A stretch of 64,000 nucleotides of DNA from UBA2357 sp041916775 (GCA_041916775.1 JAYRYZ010000003.1:124001-188000), one strand, 5' to 3'; shown: positions 23,752 to 33,415, counted from the first letter of the stretch. Program-made: numbers and translations. The notes: generated from the sequence alone by a model not told the origin.

Positions 23752-24774
23752 ATGGCTTGCATTCTCGTTACGGGTGGCGCCGGCTACATCGGTTCGCACA
23801 CCTGTCTTGCCTTGCTCGAGGCGGGGCATGAGGTCGTGGTGGTCGACAACTTCTGCAATGGCAGCCGTGAGGCGCTGCGCCGAGTGGAGGCGATCAGCGG
23901 GCGTTCGTTGTGTGCTGTCCATGAGCTCGACATCCGTGATACTGCCAGGCTCGCGTCGGTGTTCGAGGCGCACGTCATCGACGTGGTGGTGCATTTTGCT
24001 GCACTCAAGGCGGTGGGTGAGTCAGTGCAGCTGCCGCTGCAGTACTACGACAACAACGTGGGTGGCACGCTCGCCCTCGCCAGGGTGATGGGCGCTCACA
24101 ACGTGACCAGGCTCGTCTTCAGTTCTTCCGCAACCGTCTATGGTGATCCGGCAAGCGTGCCGATCTCGGAGGACTTCCCTACCAGTGCAACCAATCCCTA
24201 CGGTTGGAGCAAGCTGATGACCGAACAGGTGCTGCGTGATCTGACGGTGTCGGATCCGGCATGGCGCGTGGTGTTGTTGCGCTACTTCAACCCGGTGGGG
24301 GCGCATGAGAGCGGTCAGATCGGCGAGGATCCCCTTGGGACGCCCAACAATCTGATGCCGTACGTGAGCCAGGTCGCAGTCGGGCGACGTTCGTGTCTGC
24401 AGGTTTTCGGCAGCGACTACCCGACCGTGGATGGTTCAGGTGTGCGTGACTACATACACGTCGTTGATCTTGCTGCGGGACACGTACGGGCCGTTGAGCG
24501 CATCAATGCGCTCGACAGGTGTGAATGCATCAACCTCGGTACGGGGCGCGGATACAGTGTGCTGGAAGTGGTCGCGGCGTTCGAGCGCGCATGCGGACGG
24601 CCGATTCCTTACGAGCGTGTCGCGCGGCGTAGTGGCGACATCGCGGAATGCTGGGCGGACCCCGCACTTGCAGCGCGTCTGCTCGATTGGCGTGCCACGC
24701 GCGACCTGGATACGATGTGTCGCGACGCTTGGCACTGGCAGCGGCTCAACCCAAGGGGGTTCCCGCGCGATTGA
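23752..24774 (+). CDS. galE: UDP-glucose 4-epimerase
   Basis: This 340-aa SDR-family enzyme interconverts UDP-glucose and UDP-galactose for sugar metabolism and surface polysaccharides. The NAD-binding TGGAGYIG motif is at residues 7-14. The catalytic S126 (SSSATVYGD), Y150 and K154 (YGWSK) are all present, and YFNPVGAHESGQIGEDP is the typical substrate-loop sequence. It is divergent from the Hsp15-like gene and not near other sugar genes. The start follows a weak GAGG. Confidence 0.95.
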   Translation: MACILVTGGAGYIGSHTCLALLEAGHEVVVVDNFCNGSREALRRVEAISGRSLCAVHELDIRDTARLASVFEAHVIDVVVHFAALKAVGESVQLPLQYYDNNVGGTLALARVMGAHNVTRLVFSSSATVYGDPASVPISEDFPTSATNPYGWSKLMTEQVLRDLTVSDPAWRVVLLRYFNPVGAHESGQIGEDPLGTPNNLMPYVSQVAVGRRSCLQVFGSDYPTVDGSGVRDYIHVVDLAAGHVRAVERINALDRCECINLGTGRGYSVLEVVAAFERACGRPIPYERVARRSGDIAECWADPALAARLLDWRATRDLDTMCRDAWHWQRLNPRGFPRD

Positions 24775-24792
24775 GCTTGGGGTTTCGCGCGG

Positions 24793-25101
24793 TCACCAGG
24801 TCTGCTTGAGTCGATTCACATACTGCACGTCATGCGGCAGGATCTTCTGCATCGCTTCGAACTCGCGCATGAACATCTCGGTCGCGCGCTGCAGTGTCTC
24901 GGGCGTCAGGTGCGGGAGCTCGCTTTGCCGCGCAATGCTGCGTACGAGTTGCTCGACCGCGCGTTTGCGCAGCTTGGGGTCGGGCGAGAGATAGACACCC
25001 AACTCGGCCTGGATGAACATCTTCAGGAACGCCACGCGGCGCTCGACGCGATGCAGATAACGCCCTTCCGGTGTGTTTGGCGTACTCGGCGTGACGGTCA
25101 T
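24793..25101 (-). CDS. Conserved hypothetical protein, 102 aa
   Basis: I do not recognise this gene as a named family. The product is soluble, largely helical and charged, with ELGVYLSPDPKLRKRAVEQLVRSIARQ in the middle and FMREFEAMQKILPHDVQYVNRLKQTW at the end. No signal peptide or membrane segment is visible. The ATG at 25101 has AGGAG seven bases upstream, which argues that it is a real gene. It lies between galE (convergent) and uvrA (same strand). Confidence 0.7.
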   Translation of the reverse strand: MTVTPSTPNTPEGRYLHRVERRVAFLKMFIQAELGVYLSPDPKLRKRAVEQLVRSIARQSELPHLTPETLQRATEMFMREFEAMQKILPHDVQYVNRLKQTW

Positions 25102-25201
25102 GGTGGTTCTCCTCGCTTCCCGGTCATGGGTGTAACAATTTTGCCTCAAGCGTTGCCCGCGATGGGTAACACAAGGTTATCGACCCTCGTGACGATGAGC
25201 T

Positions 25202-28030
25202 TCAAGGGATACGCCCAAGCGTGCGCGCGAGATGTGCTCCGGTGTGGCCGAGGTTGGCGGCGGCCACCTGCTCCGGCGTACCGAAAGTGACGATCCTGCC
25301 ACCGCCCGCACCCCCTTCTGGGCCGAGGTCCACGATCCAGTCGGCCGACTTGATCACGTCGAGGTTGTGCTCGATCACGACGATGGTATTGCCATGCTCG
25401 CGCAGGCGACCGAGTACGTCCAGCAGCAGCGCGATGTCGTGGAAGTGCAGGCCGGTGGTTGGCTCGTCGAGGATGTACAGCGTGCGGCCGGTGTCGCGCT
25501 TCGACAGCTCCAGCGCGAGCTTCACGCGCTGCGCCTCGCCCCCCGAAAGAGTGGTTGCACTCTGACCAAGACGGATGTAGCCCAGCCCGACCTCGCTCAG
25601 TGTCTCCAGCTTGCGCGCGACGGTGGGTACCGCTCGGAAGAGGTTCAGTGCCTGCTCCACGGTCATCTCCAGCACCTCGCTGATGCTGTGCCCCTTGTAG
25701 CGGATCTCCAGCGTTTCGCGGTTGTAGCGCTTGCCGTGGCAGACGTCGCAGGGCACATACATGTCGGGCAGGAAGTGCATCTCGACCTTGATCATGCCGT
25801 CGCCCTGGCACGCCTCGCAGCGACCGCCCTTCACGTTGAAGGAGAAACGCCCCGCGTTGTAGCCGCGCGCGCGCGCTTCCGGCACACCCGCGAAGAGCTC
25901 GCGCATGGGCGTGAAGAGGCCGGTGTAGGTCGCCGGATTGGAGCGCGGCGTGCGGCCGATCGGCGCCTGATCGACGTTGATGACCTTGTCGAAGTGTTCC
26001 AGGCCCTCGATGCTGTCGAAAGGCGCGGCCTCGCTCGTCGAGCGATAGAAGTGGCTGGCCGCGGCGGCATGGAGCGTGTCGTTCACCAGTGTGGATTTGC
26101 CCGAACCCGAGACCCCGGTGACGCAGGTGAATAGGCCTGCCGGGATCTCCAGGCACACATTGCGCAGGTTGTGGCCGCGACAGCCGGTAATCCGCAGCAT
26201 GCGTGCCGGGTCCGGTTGGCGACGCGTGGTGGGCACCGGGATGCTGCGCCGGCCGGAGAGATATGCGCCGGTCAGTGATGCCTCGCTGGCGATGATGTCG
26301 GCCGGCGTGCCGCGCGCGATGATCTCGCCGCCGTGCTCCCCGGCGCCGGGGCCCATGTCGACCACGTAGTCGGCGCTGCGGATCGCGTCTTCGTCGTGTT
26401 CGACGACGATCACGGTGTTGCCGAGGTCGCGCAGCCGCGCGAGCGTCGCGAGCAGACGGTCGTTGTCACGCTGGTGCAGACCGATCGAGGGCTCGTCGAG
26501 CACGTACATCACGCCGGTGAGTCCGGATCCGATCTGGCTCGCAAGTCGGATACGCTGCGCCTCGCCGCCCGAGAGCGTGTCCGCGGAGCGGTCGAGCGAC
26601 AGGTAGTCGAGCCCGACGTTGATCAGGAAGCTCACGCGGTCGGCGATTTCCTTCACGATCTTGGCCGCCACCAGGCCGCGCTGGCCGGGCAGGTCGAGCC
26701 GGGCGAAGAAGTCGCGGCAGCTTGCGAGAGGCATGTGGCTCACCGCATGGATGGATTGCCCGCCCACGAGCACATTGCGCGCCTCGCGCCGCAGGCGCGT
26801 GCCCTGACAGATCGGGCAGGGCTGGTGCGCGCGGTACTTGGCGAGCTCCTCCCGCACCGCGGCCGAGTCGGTCTCGCGATAGCGCCGCTCCAGGTTGGGG
26901 ATGATGCCCTCGAAGGGGTGCGACTTCGACACCGTTCGGCCGTTGTCGGAGATGTACAGGAAGGCGATGTTCTCGCGTCCCGAGCCGTGCAGGATCAGCT
27001 TGCGGTGCCGCTCGTCCAGCGCCGCAAAGGGCGTCTCGAGATCGAAGCCGCAGTGATTGGCGAGGCTCGCCAGCATCTGGAAGTAGAACTGGTTGCGCCT
27101 GTCCCAGCCGCGGATCGCGCCCGCAGCCAGCGAAAGCTCCGGATGTGCGACCACGCGCGCCGGGTCGAAGAAGTCCACATGGCCCAGCCCGTCGCACTTG
27201 GGGCAGGCGCCAGCCGGGTTGTTGAACGAGAACAACCTGGGCTCGAGCTCGGCGAGCGCGTAGCTGCATACCGGGCAGGCGTAGCGTGCAGAGAAGAGGT
27301 GCTCGGTGCCCGAGTCGATCTCCACCGCGAGCGCGCGGCCATCCGAGTGCGTGAGCGCGGTCTCGAAGGATTCGGCGATCCGCCCGCGTTGGTCGGCGCG
27401 CACCTTGAGGCGGTCCACGACCACCTCGATGGTGTGACGGCGGCCCTTCTCCAGCGCGGGTGGGGTGTCCAGTTCGACGATCCGACCGTCGATGCGCACC
27501 CGCACGAAGCCTTGTGCGCGCAACTCGGCGAGGAGGTCGGCCTGCTCGCCCTTGCGGCCCGCGACCACTGGCGCCAGCACCATCAGGCGGGTGTCCTGGG
27601 GCAGTGCCAGCACGTGATCTACCATCTGCGAGACCGTCTGCGCCTCCAGCGCGTGCTCCGGGTGGTCGGGGCAGTGTGGCGTGCCGGCGCGGGCATAGAG
27701 CAGGCGTAGGTAGTCGTGGATCTCGGTGACCGTGCCCACGGTCGAGCGCGGGTTGTGACTGGTCGCTTTCTGCTCGATGGAGATGGCCGGCGACAGACCC
27801 TCGATCAGATCAACGTCCGGCTTCTCCATCAACTGCAGGAACTGTCGGGCGTAAGCCGACAGGGATTCCACGTAGCGGCGCTGGCCTTCGGCATAGAGCG
27901 TGTCGAACGCCAGCGATGACTTGCCCGAGCCCGACAGGCCGGTGATCACCGTCAGCTTGTTGCGTGGCAGGTCGAGGCTGATGTCGCGCAGGTTGTGCGT
28001 GCGTGCGCCGCGGATGCGAATTTCGTCCAT
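25202..28030 (-). CDS. uvrA: Excinuclease ABC subunit A
   Basis: This 942-aa damage sensor of nucleotide excision repair is nearly the length of E. coli UvrA. It has two ABC ATPase modules: Walker A GLSGSGKS at 31-38 and GVSGSGKST near 640, each with an LSGGEAQR signature. Zinc modules include CPVC...CPKC and CEACQGDG...CDVCHGKRYN. I chose the ATG at 28030 (MDEIRIRGARTHNLR), with a GGAG upstream, over an in-frame ATG nine codons earlier. It is divergent from the MFS gene. Confidence 0.98.
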   Translation of the reverse strand: MDEIRIRGARTHNLRDISLDLPRNKLTVITGLSGSGKSSLAFDTLYAEGQRRYVESLSAYARQFLQLMEKPDVDLIEGLSPAISIEQKATSHNPRSTVGTVTEIHDYLRLLYARAGTPHCPDHPEHALEAQTVSQMVDHVLALPQDTRLMVLAPVVAGRKGEQADLLAELRAQGFVRVRIDGRIVELDTPPALEKGRRHTIEVVVDRLKVRADQRGRIAESFETALTHSDGRALAVEIDSGTEHLFSARYACPVCSYALAELEPRLFSFNNPAGACPKCDGLGHVDFFDPARVVAHPELSLAAGAIRGWDRRNQFYFQMLASLANHCGFDLETPFAALDERHRKLILHGSGRENIAFLYISDNGRTVSKSHPFEGIIPNLERRYRETDSAAVREELAKYRAHQPCPICQGTRLRREARNVLVGGQSIHAVSHMPLASCRDFFARLDLPGQRGLVAAKIVKEIADRVSFLINVGLDYLSLDRSADTLSGGEAQRIRLASQIGSGLTGVMYVLDEPSIGLHQRDNDRLLATLARLRDLGNTVIVVEHDEDAIRSADYVVDMGPGAGEHGGEIIARGTPADIIASEASLTGAYLSGRRSIPVPTTRRQPDPARMLRITGCRGHNLRNVCLEIPAGLFTCVTGVSGSGKSTLVNDTLHAAAASHFYRSTSEAAPFDSIEGLEHFDKVINVDQAPIGRTPRSNPATYTGLFTPMRELFAGVPEARARGYNAGRFSFNVKGGRCEACQGDGMIKVEMHFLPDMYVPCDVCHGKRYNRETLEIRYKGHSISEVLEMTVEQALNLFRAVPTVARKLETLSEVGLGYIRLGQSATTLSGGEAQRVKLALELSKRDTGRTLYILDEPTTGLHFHDIALLLDVLGRLREHGNTIVVIEHNLDVIKSADWIVDLGPEGGAGGGRIVTFGTPEQVAAANLGHTGAHLARTLGRIP

Positions 28031-28180
28031 CGGTTGCTGCTCCGGGTAACGCGCCACTATACCCAGATCGCTACCCGCGGACCAAGCCTTGCGCCGGTCC
28101 GCAAGACGGTGTCGGGGCGTGGGCAGGCTGCCGGGGGTGGTAGAATCCGCAGCACTTCAAACTGCAACGCCCTCTCCCCC

Positions 28181-29377
28181 ATGGAACATGATGCGATGAC
28201 CGCCAGCGAGCGGCGGGCCGGCATGAGCCTTGCCGCGATTTTCGCGTTGCGGATGCTCGGCCTGTTTCTGATCCTGCCGGTCTTCTCGGTGCATGCGCGC
28301 GACTATGTCGGCGGCGACGACCTCACCCTGGTCGGCATCGCGATCGGTGCCTACGGCCTGACCCAGGCGGTGCTGCAGATCCCCTTCGGCGTGGCGTCGG
28401 ATCGCTTCGGGCGCAAGCCGGTGATCGTCGCCGGTCTCGTCCTGTTCATCCTCGGCAGCGTCATCGCGGCGCTCGCCGACAGCATCTACTGGGTGATATT
28501 CGGTCGCGTGGTGCAGGGGGCGGGGGCGATCTCCGCCGCGGTCACTGCACTTGCCGCGGATCTCACCCGCGACCAGCACCGCACCAAGATCATGGCGATG
28601 ATCGGCTCCAGCATCGGCCTCGTGTTCGCGCTCTCCATGGTGGCGGCGCCGCTGCTGTACGGCTTGATCGGCATGGCGGGGCTATTCTGGCTCACCGGCG
28701 TGCTCGCGGTGCTCGCGATTCTGGTCGTGCTCCGTGTCGTGCCCGATGCCCCCCCGGTGCCGCGGCCCGCGCGCGGGCGGATGGGCGACGTGCTGCGCGA
28801 TGGGCAACTCATGCGTCTCAACTTCGGCGTGTTCTCGCTGCACCTCATCCAGACGACGATGTGGGTGCTCGTGCCGGGCGCACTCGCCAATGCCGCCGGC
28901 CTGCCGGTCGCAGAGCACTGGAAGGTGTACCTTCCCGCCGTGCTGATTTCCTTCGTCTTCATGGTGCCGGCGGTGATCATGGCCGAGCGGCGCGGATTGA
29001 TGAAGCCGGTTTTCAATGCTGCTATCATTTTGCTGGTGCTCGTCCAGCTGGGGTTGTATCTCGCTTCGGGCAGTGTCTTTGCGCTGGGGTTGTGGCTGAC
29101 GCTGTTCTTCATCGCGTTCAACGTGCTCGAAGCCACCCAGCCCTCCTGGATCTCGCGCATCGCGCCGCCGGACGCCAAGGGCGCCGCGCTCGGCCTGTAC
29201 AACACCCTGCAGTCGCTCGGGCTCTTCCTCGGCGGCATGCTGGGCGGCTATATCGGCCAGCGTGTCGGGCCGGAAGCGGTCAACCTCGTCTGCGGTCTGA
29301 TCGCGTTGGCCTGGCTGGTGCTCGCGGCCTCGATGAACCCTCCGCCCCGTCGGGTCGTGCCCGCACCGGCGGTCTGA
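28181..29377 (+). CDS. MFS transporter, YajR/multidrug-efflux type
   Basis: This 398-aa inner-membrane protein of the major facilitator superfamily has about 12 predicted helices. The motif A loop between helices 2 and 3 reads GVASDRFGRKPVIVAG, typical of drug/proton antiporters. Its substrate cannot be told from sequence. The start at ATG 28181 (MEHDAMTASERR) lacks a clear ribosome-binding site; an ATG five codons later is an alternative. It precedes ssb by 24 bases and may be co-transcribed, as often seen next to uvrA/ssb. Confidence 0.85.
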   Translation: MEHDAMTASERRAGMSLAAIFALRMLGLFLILPVFSVHARDYVGGDDLTLVGIAIGAYGLTQAVLQIPFGVASDRFGRKPVIVAGLVLFILGSVIAALADSIYWVIFGRVVQGAGAISAAVTALAADLTRDQHRTKIMAMIGSSIGLVFALSMVAAPLLYGLIGMAGLFWLTGVLAVLAILVVLRVVPDAPPVPRPARGRMGDVLRDGQLMRLNFGVFSLHLIQTTMWVLVPGALANAAGLPVAEHWKVYLPAVLISFVFMVPAVIMAERRGLMKPVFNAAIILLVLVQLGLYLASGSVFALGLWLTLFFIAFNVLEATQPSWISRIAPPDAKGAALGLYNTLQSLGLFLGGMLGGYIGQRVGPEAVNLVCGLIALAWLVLAASMNPPPRRVVPAPAV

Positions 29378-29401
29378 AACATTCACCTTTAGGAGAACGG
29401 G

Positions 29402-29896
29402 ATGGCATCCCTGAACAAGGTCATTCTCATCGGCAACCTCGGGCGCGATCCGGAAACCCGCTACGCGCCTTCCGGCGACGCGATCTGCAACCTCACCATC
29501 GCCACCACCGAGACGTGGAAGGACAAGACCACCGGCGAGCGTCGCGAAGCCACCGAATGGCATCGCGTGGTGTTCTTCGGTCGTCTTGCCGAGATTGCCG
29601 CGCAGTACCTGAAAAAGGGCAGCCAGGTCTACGTGGAGGGCCGGTTGCAGACGCGCAAGTGGCAGGACAAGGATGGCCAGGACCGCTACACCACCGAGAT
29701 TCGCGCCGACGAGATGAAGATGCTCGGCAGCCGTCAGGGCCAGGGCGGCGACGCTGCGATGGGACGGCAGGACAGCGGCGGCTACGACAGCGCCACGCCT
29801 TCACGTCCGCAGCAGCCATCGCAGCGCAAGCCGGACTCTCAGCCGCAGCCGCAGAGCAACAACTATGCGGACTTCGACGACGACATTCCCTTCTAG
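29402..29896 (+). CDS. ssb: Single-stranded DNA-binding protein
   Basis: This 164-aa OB-fold protein coats single-stranded DNA in replication, recombination and repair. The fold covers residues 1 to about 110 (MASLNKVILIGNLGRDPETR, TEWHRVVFFGRLAEIAAQYLKKGS). A Q/P/S-rich linker follows, and the acidic tip DDDIPF recruits partner proteins. An AGGAGAACGGG site precedes the ATG. The uvrA-ssb neighbourhood is a common proteobacterial arrangement. Confidence 0.98.
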   Translation: MASLNKVILIGNLGRDPETRYAPSGDAICNLTIATTETWKDKTTGERREATEWHRVVFFGRLAEIAAQYLKKGSQVYVEGRLQTRKWQDKDGQDRYTTEIRADEMKMLGSRQGQGGDAAMGRQDSGGYDSATPSRPQQPSQRKPDSQPQPQSNNYADFDDDIPF

Positions 29897-29952
29897 CACG
29901 CAGACACACAGGGAAAATCGGGTTGCTCGCGACCCACTGCTTCTGCCGCGGA

Positions 29953-31101
29953 TCAGCGATTGGCGAGTCCGTTTTGCATCCGTGACAGCGCCTCGTCCAG
30001 CGTTGCGCGGGTGCAGCCGAAGTTGAGCCGCACGAAGCCCGGCATGCCGAACGCGGCGCCGTCGGAGAGTCCGACGCCGTGCTGCTCGAAGTGTTCGATC
30101 GGGTTGGCGAGGCCTGCGTCGCGGCAGTCGATCCAGGCGAGGTAGGTCGCCTCGGGCGAAGTGGTGGTCAGGCCCGGCATGTTTGCCACGGCCTCCAGCA
30201 CGCGTGCGCGGTTGCCGCGCAGGTATTCGAGCAGGGCGAGCCGCCAGGGGTTGGCGTCTCGGTAGGCGGCCTCGGTGGCGACCAGGCCGAGCACATTGGG
30301 GTGGCTCACCAGGCCGCGCATGGCGCGCTGGTAGCTGCGCCGCAGGGCCGGGTCCGGGATGATCGCGAAGGCGCAGTAGAGCGCCGGGATGTTCCAGGTC
30401 TTGGATGGCGCCATCAAGGTGATGGTGCGCCGGGCAACGGATTCGTCCAGCGCGGCGATCGGGATGTGCGGGCGCGCCTCGTCCAGCACCAGCCCGCAGT
30501 GAATCTCGTCCGAGCAGATGACGAGATCGTGGCGCTCGGCGAGATCGGCGATCCAGCACAGTTCCTCGCGGTCGAACACGCGCCCGACCGGGTTGTGCGG
30601 GTTGCACAGCATCCACAGCTTTGTTCTCAGGGAGATCGCGGCCTCGGTGGCGGCGCGATCCCACTCCCAGCGCTTGTCCTGCAAGCGCAGCGTGGTGCTG
30701 ACGAGCCGGCGGCGGTTGTTCGCCGGTGCCACCAGGAAAGGCGGATACACCGGCGTGGCGGTGAAGACCTCGTCGTCGTCCGACCCCACCGCGCGGCAGG
30801 CGACGTTGAAGCCGCACACCATGCCGGGCAACCACACCAGCCAGGATGGATCGATGCGCCAGTCGTGGTCGCGGGCGATGCCTTCGATGACCGCTTCCAC
30901 CAGTGACGGCCAGGGGTCGGTGTAGCCGAAGATCGGGTGCTGCAGGCGCTGTGCGATGGCGTCGATGATGACCTGTGGTGCGGCGAAATCCATGTCCGCG
31001 ACCCACAGCGGCAGGATGTCGCGCCCGGCATATTTGCCCCATTTCTCACCGGGAACGGCGTCGCGCGGGTAGGGCTGCTCGAAGTCGAAGCTGTGGCTCA
31101 T
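29953..31101 (-). CDS. PatB/MalY-type aminotransferase (cystathionine beta-lyase)
   Basis: This 382-aa fold-type I PLP enzyme has the PatB/MalY start SFDFEQPYPRDAVPGEKWGKY and LPLWVADMDFAAPQVI. The PLP lysine is K234 in MAPSKTWNIPAL, close to K233 in E. coli MalY. NPHNPVGRVF and the terminal FVRLNFGCTRATLDEAL are also typical. Known members cleave the C-S bond of cystathionine or cysteine conjugates, giving pyruvate and ammonia. A GGAGAG site supports the start at 31101. It is divergent from the MBL gene. Confidence 0.88.
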   Translation of the reverse strand: MSHSFDFEQPYPRDAVPGEKWGKYAGRDILPLWVADMDFAAPQVIIDAIAQRLQHPIFGYTDPWPSLVEAVIEGIARDHDWRIDPSWLVWLPGMVCGFNVACRAVGSDDDEVFTATPVYPPFLVAPANNRRRLVSTTLRLQDKRWEWDRAATEAAISLRTKLWMLCNPHNPVGRVFDREELCWIADLAERHDLVICSDEIHCGLVLDEARPHIPIAALDESVARRTITLMAPSKTWNIPALYCAFAIIPDPALRRSYQRAMRGLVSHPNVLGLVATEAAYRDANPWRLALLEYLRGNRARVLEAVANMPGLTTTSPEATYLAWIDCRDAGLANPIEHFEQHGVGLSDGAAFGMPGFVRLNFGCTRATLDEALSRMQNGLANR

Positions 31102-31217
31102 CGGGTCTCTCCGGGGTTCGCGCCGAGTGTAACCCGATGTGCGGTGTCACGTCCCGGCAGCGTGCAAGCGGCTACAATGGCGCAAAAACACGGTCACACA
31201 CGAGGGAGGAGACCAAC

Positions 31218-32183
31218 GTGGAAGGTGTTATCGCCCATCCGGACGGAATACTGGCGCTGGATTCGGGCTATTGCCGGGAGTCGCTCGCAGCGATTCATCT
31301 GGTGATGCATCAGGGACAGGCTGCGGTGGTGGATACCGGTACGAATGCGTCGGTGCCGCGCATCCTCGCGGCGCTGGGTGCGGCCGGCATCGCGCCGGAG
31401 CAGGTGCGCTGGGTGATGCTCACCCATATCCATCTCGACCATGCGGGTGGCGCCGGCAGCTTGATGTGTGCGCTGCCGAATGCGCTGTTGCTGGTGCATC
31501 CGCGCGGTGCGCGCCACATGATCGATCCGTCCCGCCTGTGGGACGCCACCGCTGCGGTCTATGGCGCGGAGCAGACCTTCGCGCTGTACGGGCGGCTTGC
31601 GCCGGTGCCGGCGGAGCGCATCGTGATGGCCGAGGAGGGCCTGCGCATCGACATGAACGGGCGCCGCTTCACCGTGCTCGACACGCCAGGCCATGCGCGC
31701 CATCACATCTGCATCTGGGACGAGACCGCGCGCGCGTTCTTCACCGGCGACACCTTCGGCCTGTCCTACCGTGAGCTGGATGTGAACGGCCGCGCCTCGG
31801 TGCTGCCGACGACGACCCCGTCCCAGTTCGACCCGGATGCGCTGCATGCCTCGATAGACCGCATGCTCGCCTTCCAGCCGGAGGCGATGTACCTCACCCA
31901 CTACAGCCGCGTCACCGATGTGCCGCGCCTCGCGGCCGATCTGCACAGGCTCATCGACACCCAGGTGGCGGTGGCGCGCGCCGCGCGCGGCGACGGCGTC
32001 GCGCGCCATGTCGAGATCCTCGCCGGCCTCGAGCAGATCGTGCGCGAGGAGGCCGAGCGCCAGGGCTGGACGTTGTCGGAGGAGCGCCTGTTCGAGCTGC
32101 TGGGCATGGATCTCGAGCTCAACGCGCAAGGGCTCGGCATCTGGCTGGACGAGAGTCGCGCGCGCACGCCGGAGATGGCTTGA
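31218..32183 (+). CDS. Metallo-beta-lactamase fold hydrolase
   Basis: This 321-aa protein has the two-metal site H70-x-H72-x-D74-H75 (THIHLDHAGG), a TPGHARHH histidine, a TGDTFG aspartate and a late LTHYS histidine. The pattern is glyoxalase II-like, with an extra C-terminal helical region (about 240-321). Its substrate is unknown. The start is GTG at 31218, set by GGGAGGAG six bases upstream; a TACAAT (31173-31178) is a possible -10. It is translationally coupled to tcdA. Confidence 0.85.
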   Translation: MEGVIAHPDGILALDSGYCRESLAAIHLVMHQGQAAVVDTGTNASVPRILAALGAAGIAPEQVRWVMLTHIHLDHAGGAGSLMCALPNALLLVHPRGARHMIDPSRLWDATAAVYGAEQTFALYGRLAPVPAERIVMAEEGLRIDMNGRRFTVLDTPGHARHHICIWDETARAFFTGDTFGLSYRELDVNGRASVLPTTTPSQFDPDALHASIDRMLAFQPEAMYLTHYSRVTDVPRLAADLHRLIDTQVAVARAARGDGVARHVEILAGLEQIVREEAERQGWTLSEERLFELLGMDLELNAQGLGIWLDESRARTPEMA

Positions 32184-32968
32184 GCGCAGGCGACGTCGAT
32201 CTGCAGCGCCGCTTCGGCGGGCTGGACAGGCTCTATGGCGATGGCGCGCTGGCCAGGCTCGGTGGCGCGCATGCCTGCGTGATCGGCATCGGCGGTGTCG
32301 GTTCATGGGCTGCGGAGGCGTTGGCGCGCAGCGGTGTCGGCGCGCTGACGCTGATCGACCTCGATCACGTCGCCGAATCCAACATCAACCGCCAGGTCCA
32401 TGCGCTGGATGACACGCTCGGCCAGGCCAAGGTCGAGGCGATGGCGGCGCGCATCCGCGCGATCAACCCGCATGCGCGGCTCGCCCTCGTCGACGCCTTC
32501 ATCGGGCCGGACAACGCGGCCACATTGCTGCAGCCCGGAGACGGCAGCCGATTCGACGTCGTCATCGACGCGATCGACCAGGTGCGCGCCAAGGTCGCGG
32601 TTGCCGCGCTCTGCCACCGCGCGCGCATTCCGTTGGTGATCGCGGGTGGGGCGGGTGGCAAGCGCGATCCCGGGCGCCTGCAGCTCGCGGATCTGTCCTG
32701 TACCGCGCAGGATCCGCTGCTCGCCAGGATGAGGCGGGCGCTGCGCGCCGAGCACGGCTTCCCGCGCGATCCGCGGCGTCGCTTCGGTCTGAAGGCGGTG
32801 TATTCCGACGAGCCGGTGCGTTACCCTGAAGCCGCCTGCGATACACAACAGGCCTTGCAGGGCCTGGCCTGCGCGGGCTATGGTTCCAGCATGATGATGA
32901 CCGCGGGCATGGGCCTGCGGCTCGCGGCCTGCGCGGTGGAGATCCTGCTCGCACAGCGTGCTTCCTAG
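32180..32968 (+). CDS. tcdA: tRNA threonylcarbamoyladenosine dehydratase
   Basis: This 262-aa E1-like enzyme converts t6A37 of ANN-decoding tRNAs to its cyclic form using ATP. The nucleotide-binding GIGGVGSWAAEALARSGVG is at about 35-53, with DLDHVAESNINRQVHA after it and the later DAIDQVRAK. The start appears to be TTG at 32180, overlapping the stop of the MBL gene by four bases, because no ATG or GTG fits the N-terminus LQRRFGGLDRLYG. CsdL/YgdL is a synonym. Confidence 0.9.
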   Translation: MSAGDVDLQRRFGGLDRLYGDGALARLGGAHACVIGIGGVGSWAAEALARSGVGALTLIDLDHVAESNINRQVHALDDTLGQAKVEAMAARIRAINPHARLALVDAFIGPDNAATLLQPGDGSRFDVVIDAIDQVRAKVAVAALCHRARIPLVIAGGAGGKRDPGRLQLADLSCTAQDPLLARMRRALRAEHGFPRDPRRRFGLKAVYSDEPVRYPEAACDTQQALQGLACAGYGSSMMMTAGMGLRLAACAVEILLAQRAS

Positions 32969-33028
32969 CGCGGCCGCCGAATGGCGCGCCCGCTTTTCGC
33001 GTCGGGCGGCTTCAACCGGGAGTTCCAG

Positions 33029-33415
33029 ATGCAGCAGGGAAAGAGTGCGGTCGTGCTGTTCGGGCATGGTGCCCGTGATCCGGAGTGGGCAGGGCCGATG
33101 CAGCGCGCCCGGGCGCGGATCCTCGACGCGCAGCCCGAGTGCGAGGTCGTTCTGGCCTTTCTCGAATTCATGACGCCGACCCTGGATGTCGCGATCGATG
33201 CGCTGGTGCAGTCCGGCGTGACGCACATCACCGTGGTGCCGGTGTTTCTCGCCCAGGGCGGGCATCTCAAGAAGGACGTGCCCGCGCTCGTCGACGCGGC
33301 GCGCACGCGGCATCCGGGCTGTGAGATTCGCCAGGCGCTGGCTGCCGGAGAATCCGAGGAGGTCGTGGACGCGGTCGCGCGCTACGCGATCGGCTGCGCG
33401 CGCACTCTGAGCTGA
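33029..33415 (+). CDS. cbiX: Sirohydrochlorin chelatase, CbiX single-domain type
   Basis: This 128-aa protein matches the small CbiX chelatases that insert cobalt or other metals into sirohydrochlorin. The active-site histidine H13 lies in VVLFGHGARDP, and the second histidine H79 lies in FLAQGGHLKKDVP. I chose the ATG at 33029 with GGGAG upstream over an in-frame ATG 16 codons earlier. No other cobalamin or siroheme gene is nearby, so metal and pathway (siroheme or cobalamin) stay open. Confidence 0.88.
   Translation: MQQGKSAVVLFGHGARDPEWAGPMQRARARILDAQPECEVVLAFLEFMTPTLDVAIDALVQSGVTHITVVPVFLAQGGHLKKDVPALVDAARTRHPGCEIRQALAAGESEEVVDAVARYAIGCARTLS

Noticed and set aside
23647..23994. Extending the Hsp15-like protein upstream to a 257-aa form
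   Set aside because: The added N-terminal residues have no similarity, overlap galE on the other strand, and are not needed because the ATG at 23646 gives the family length.
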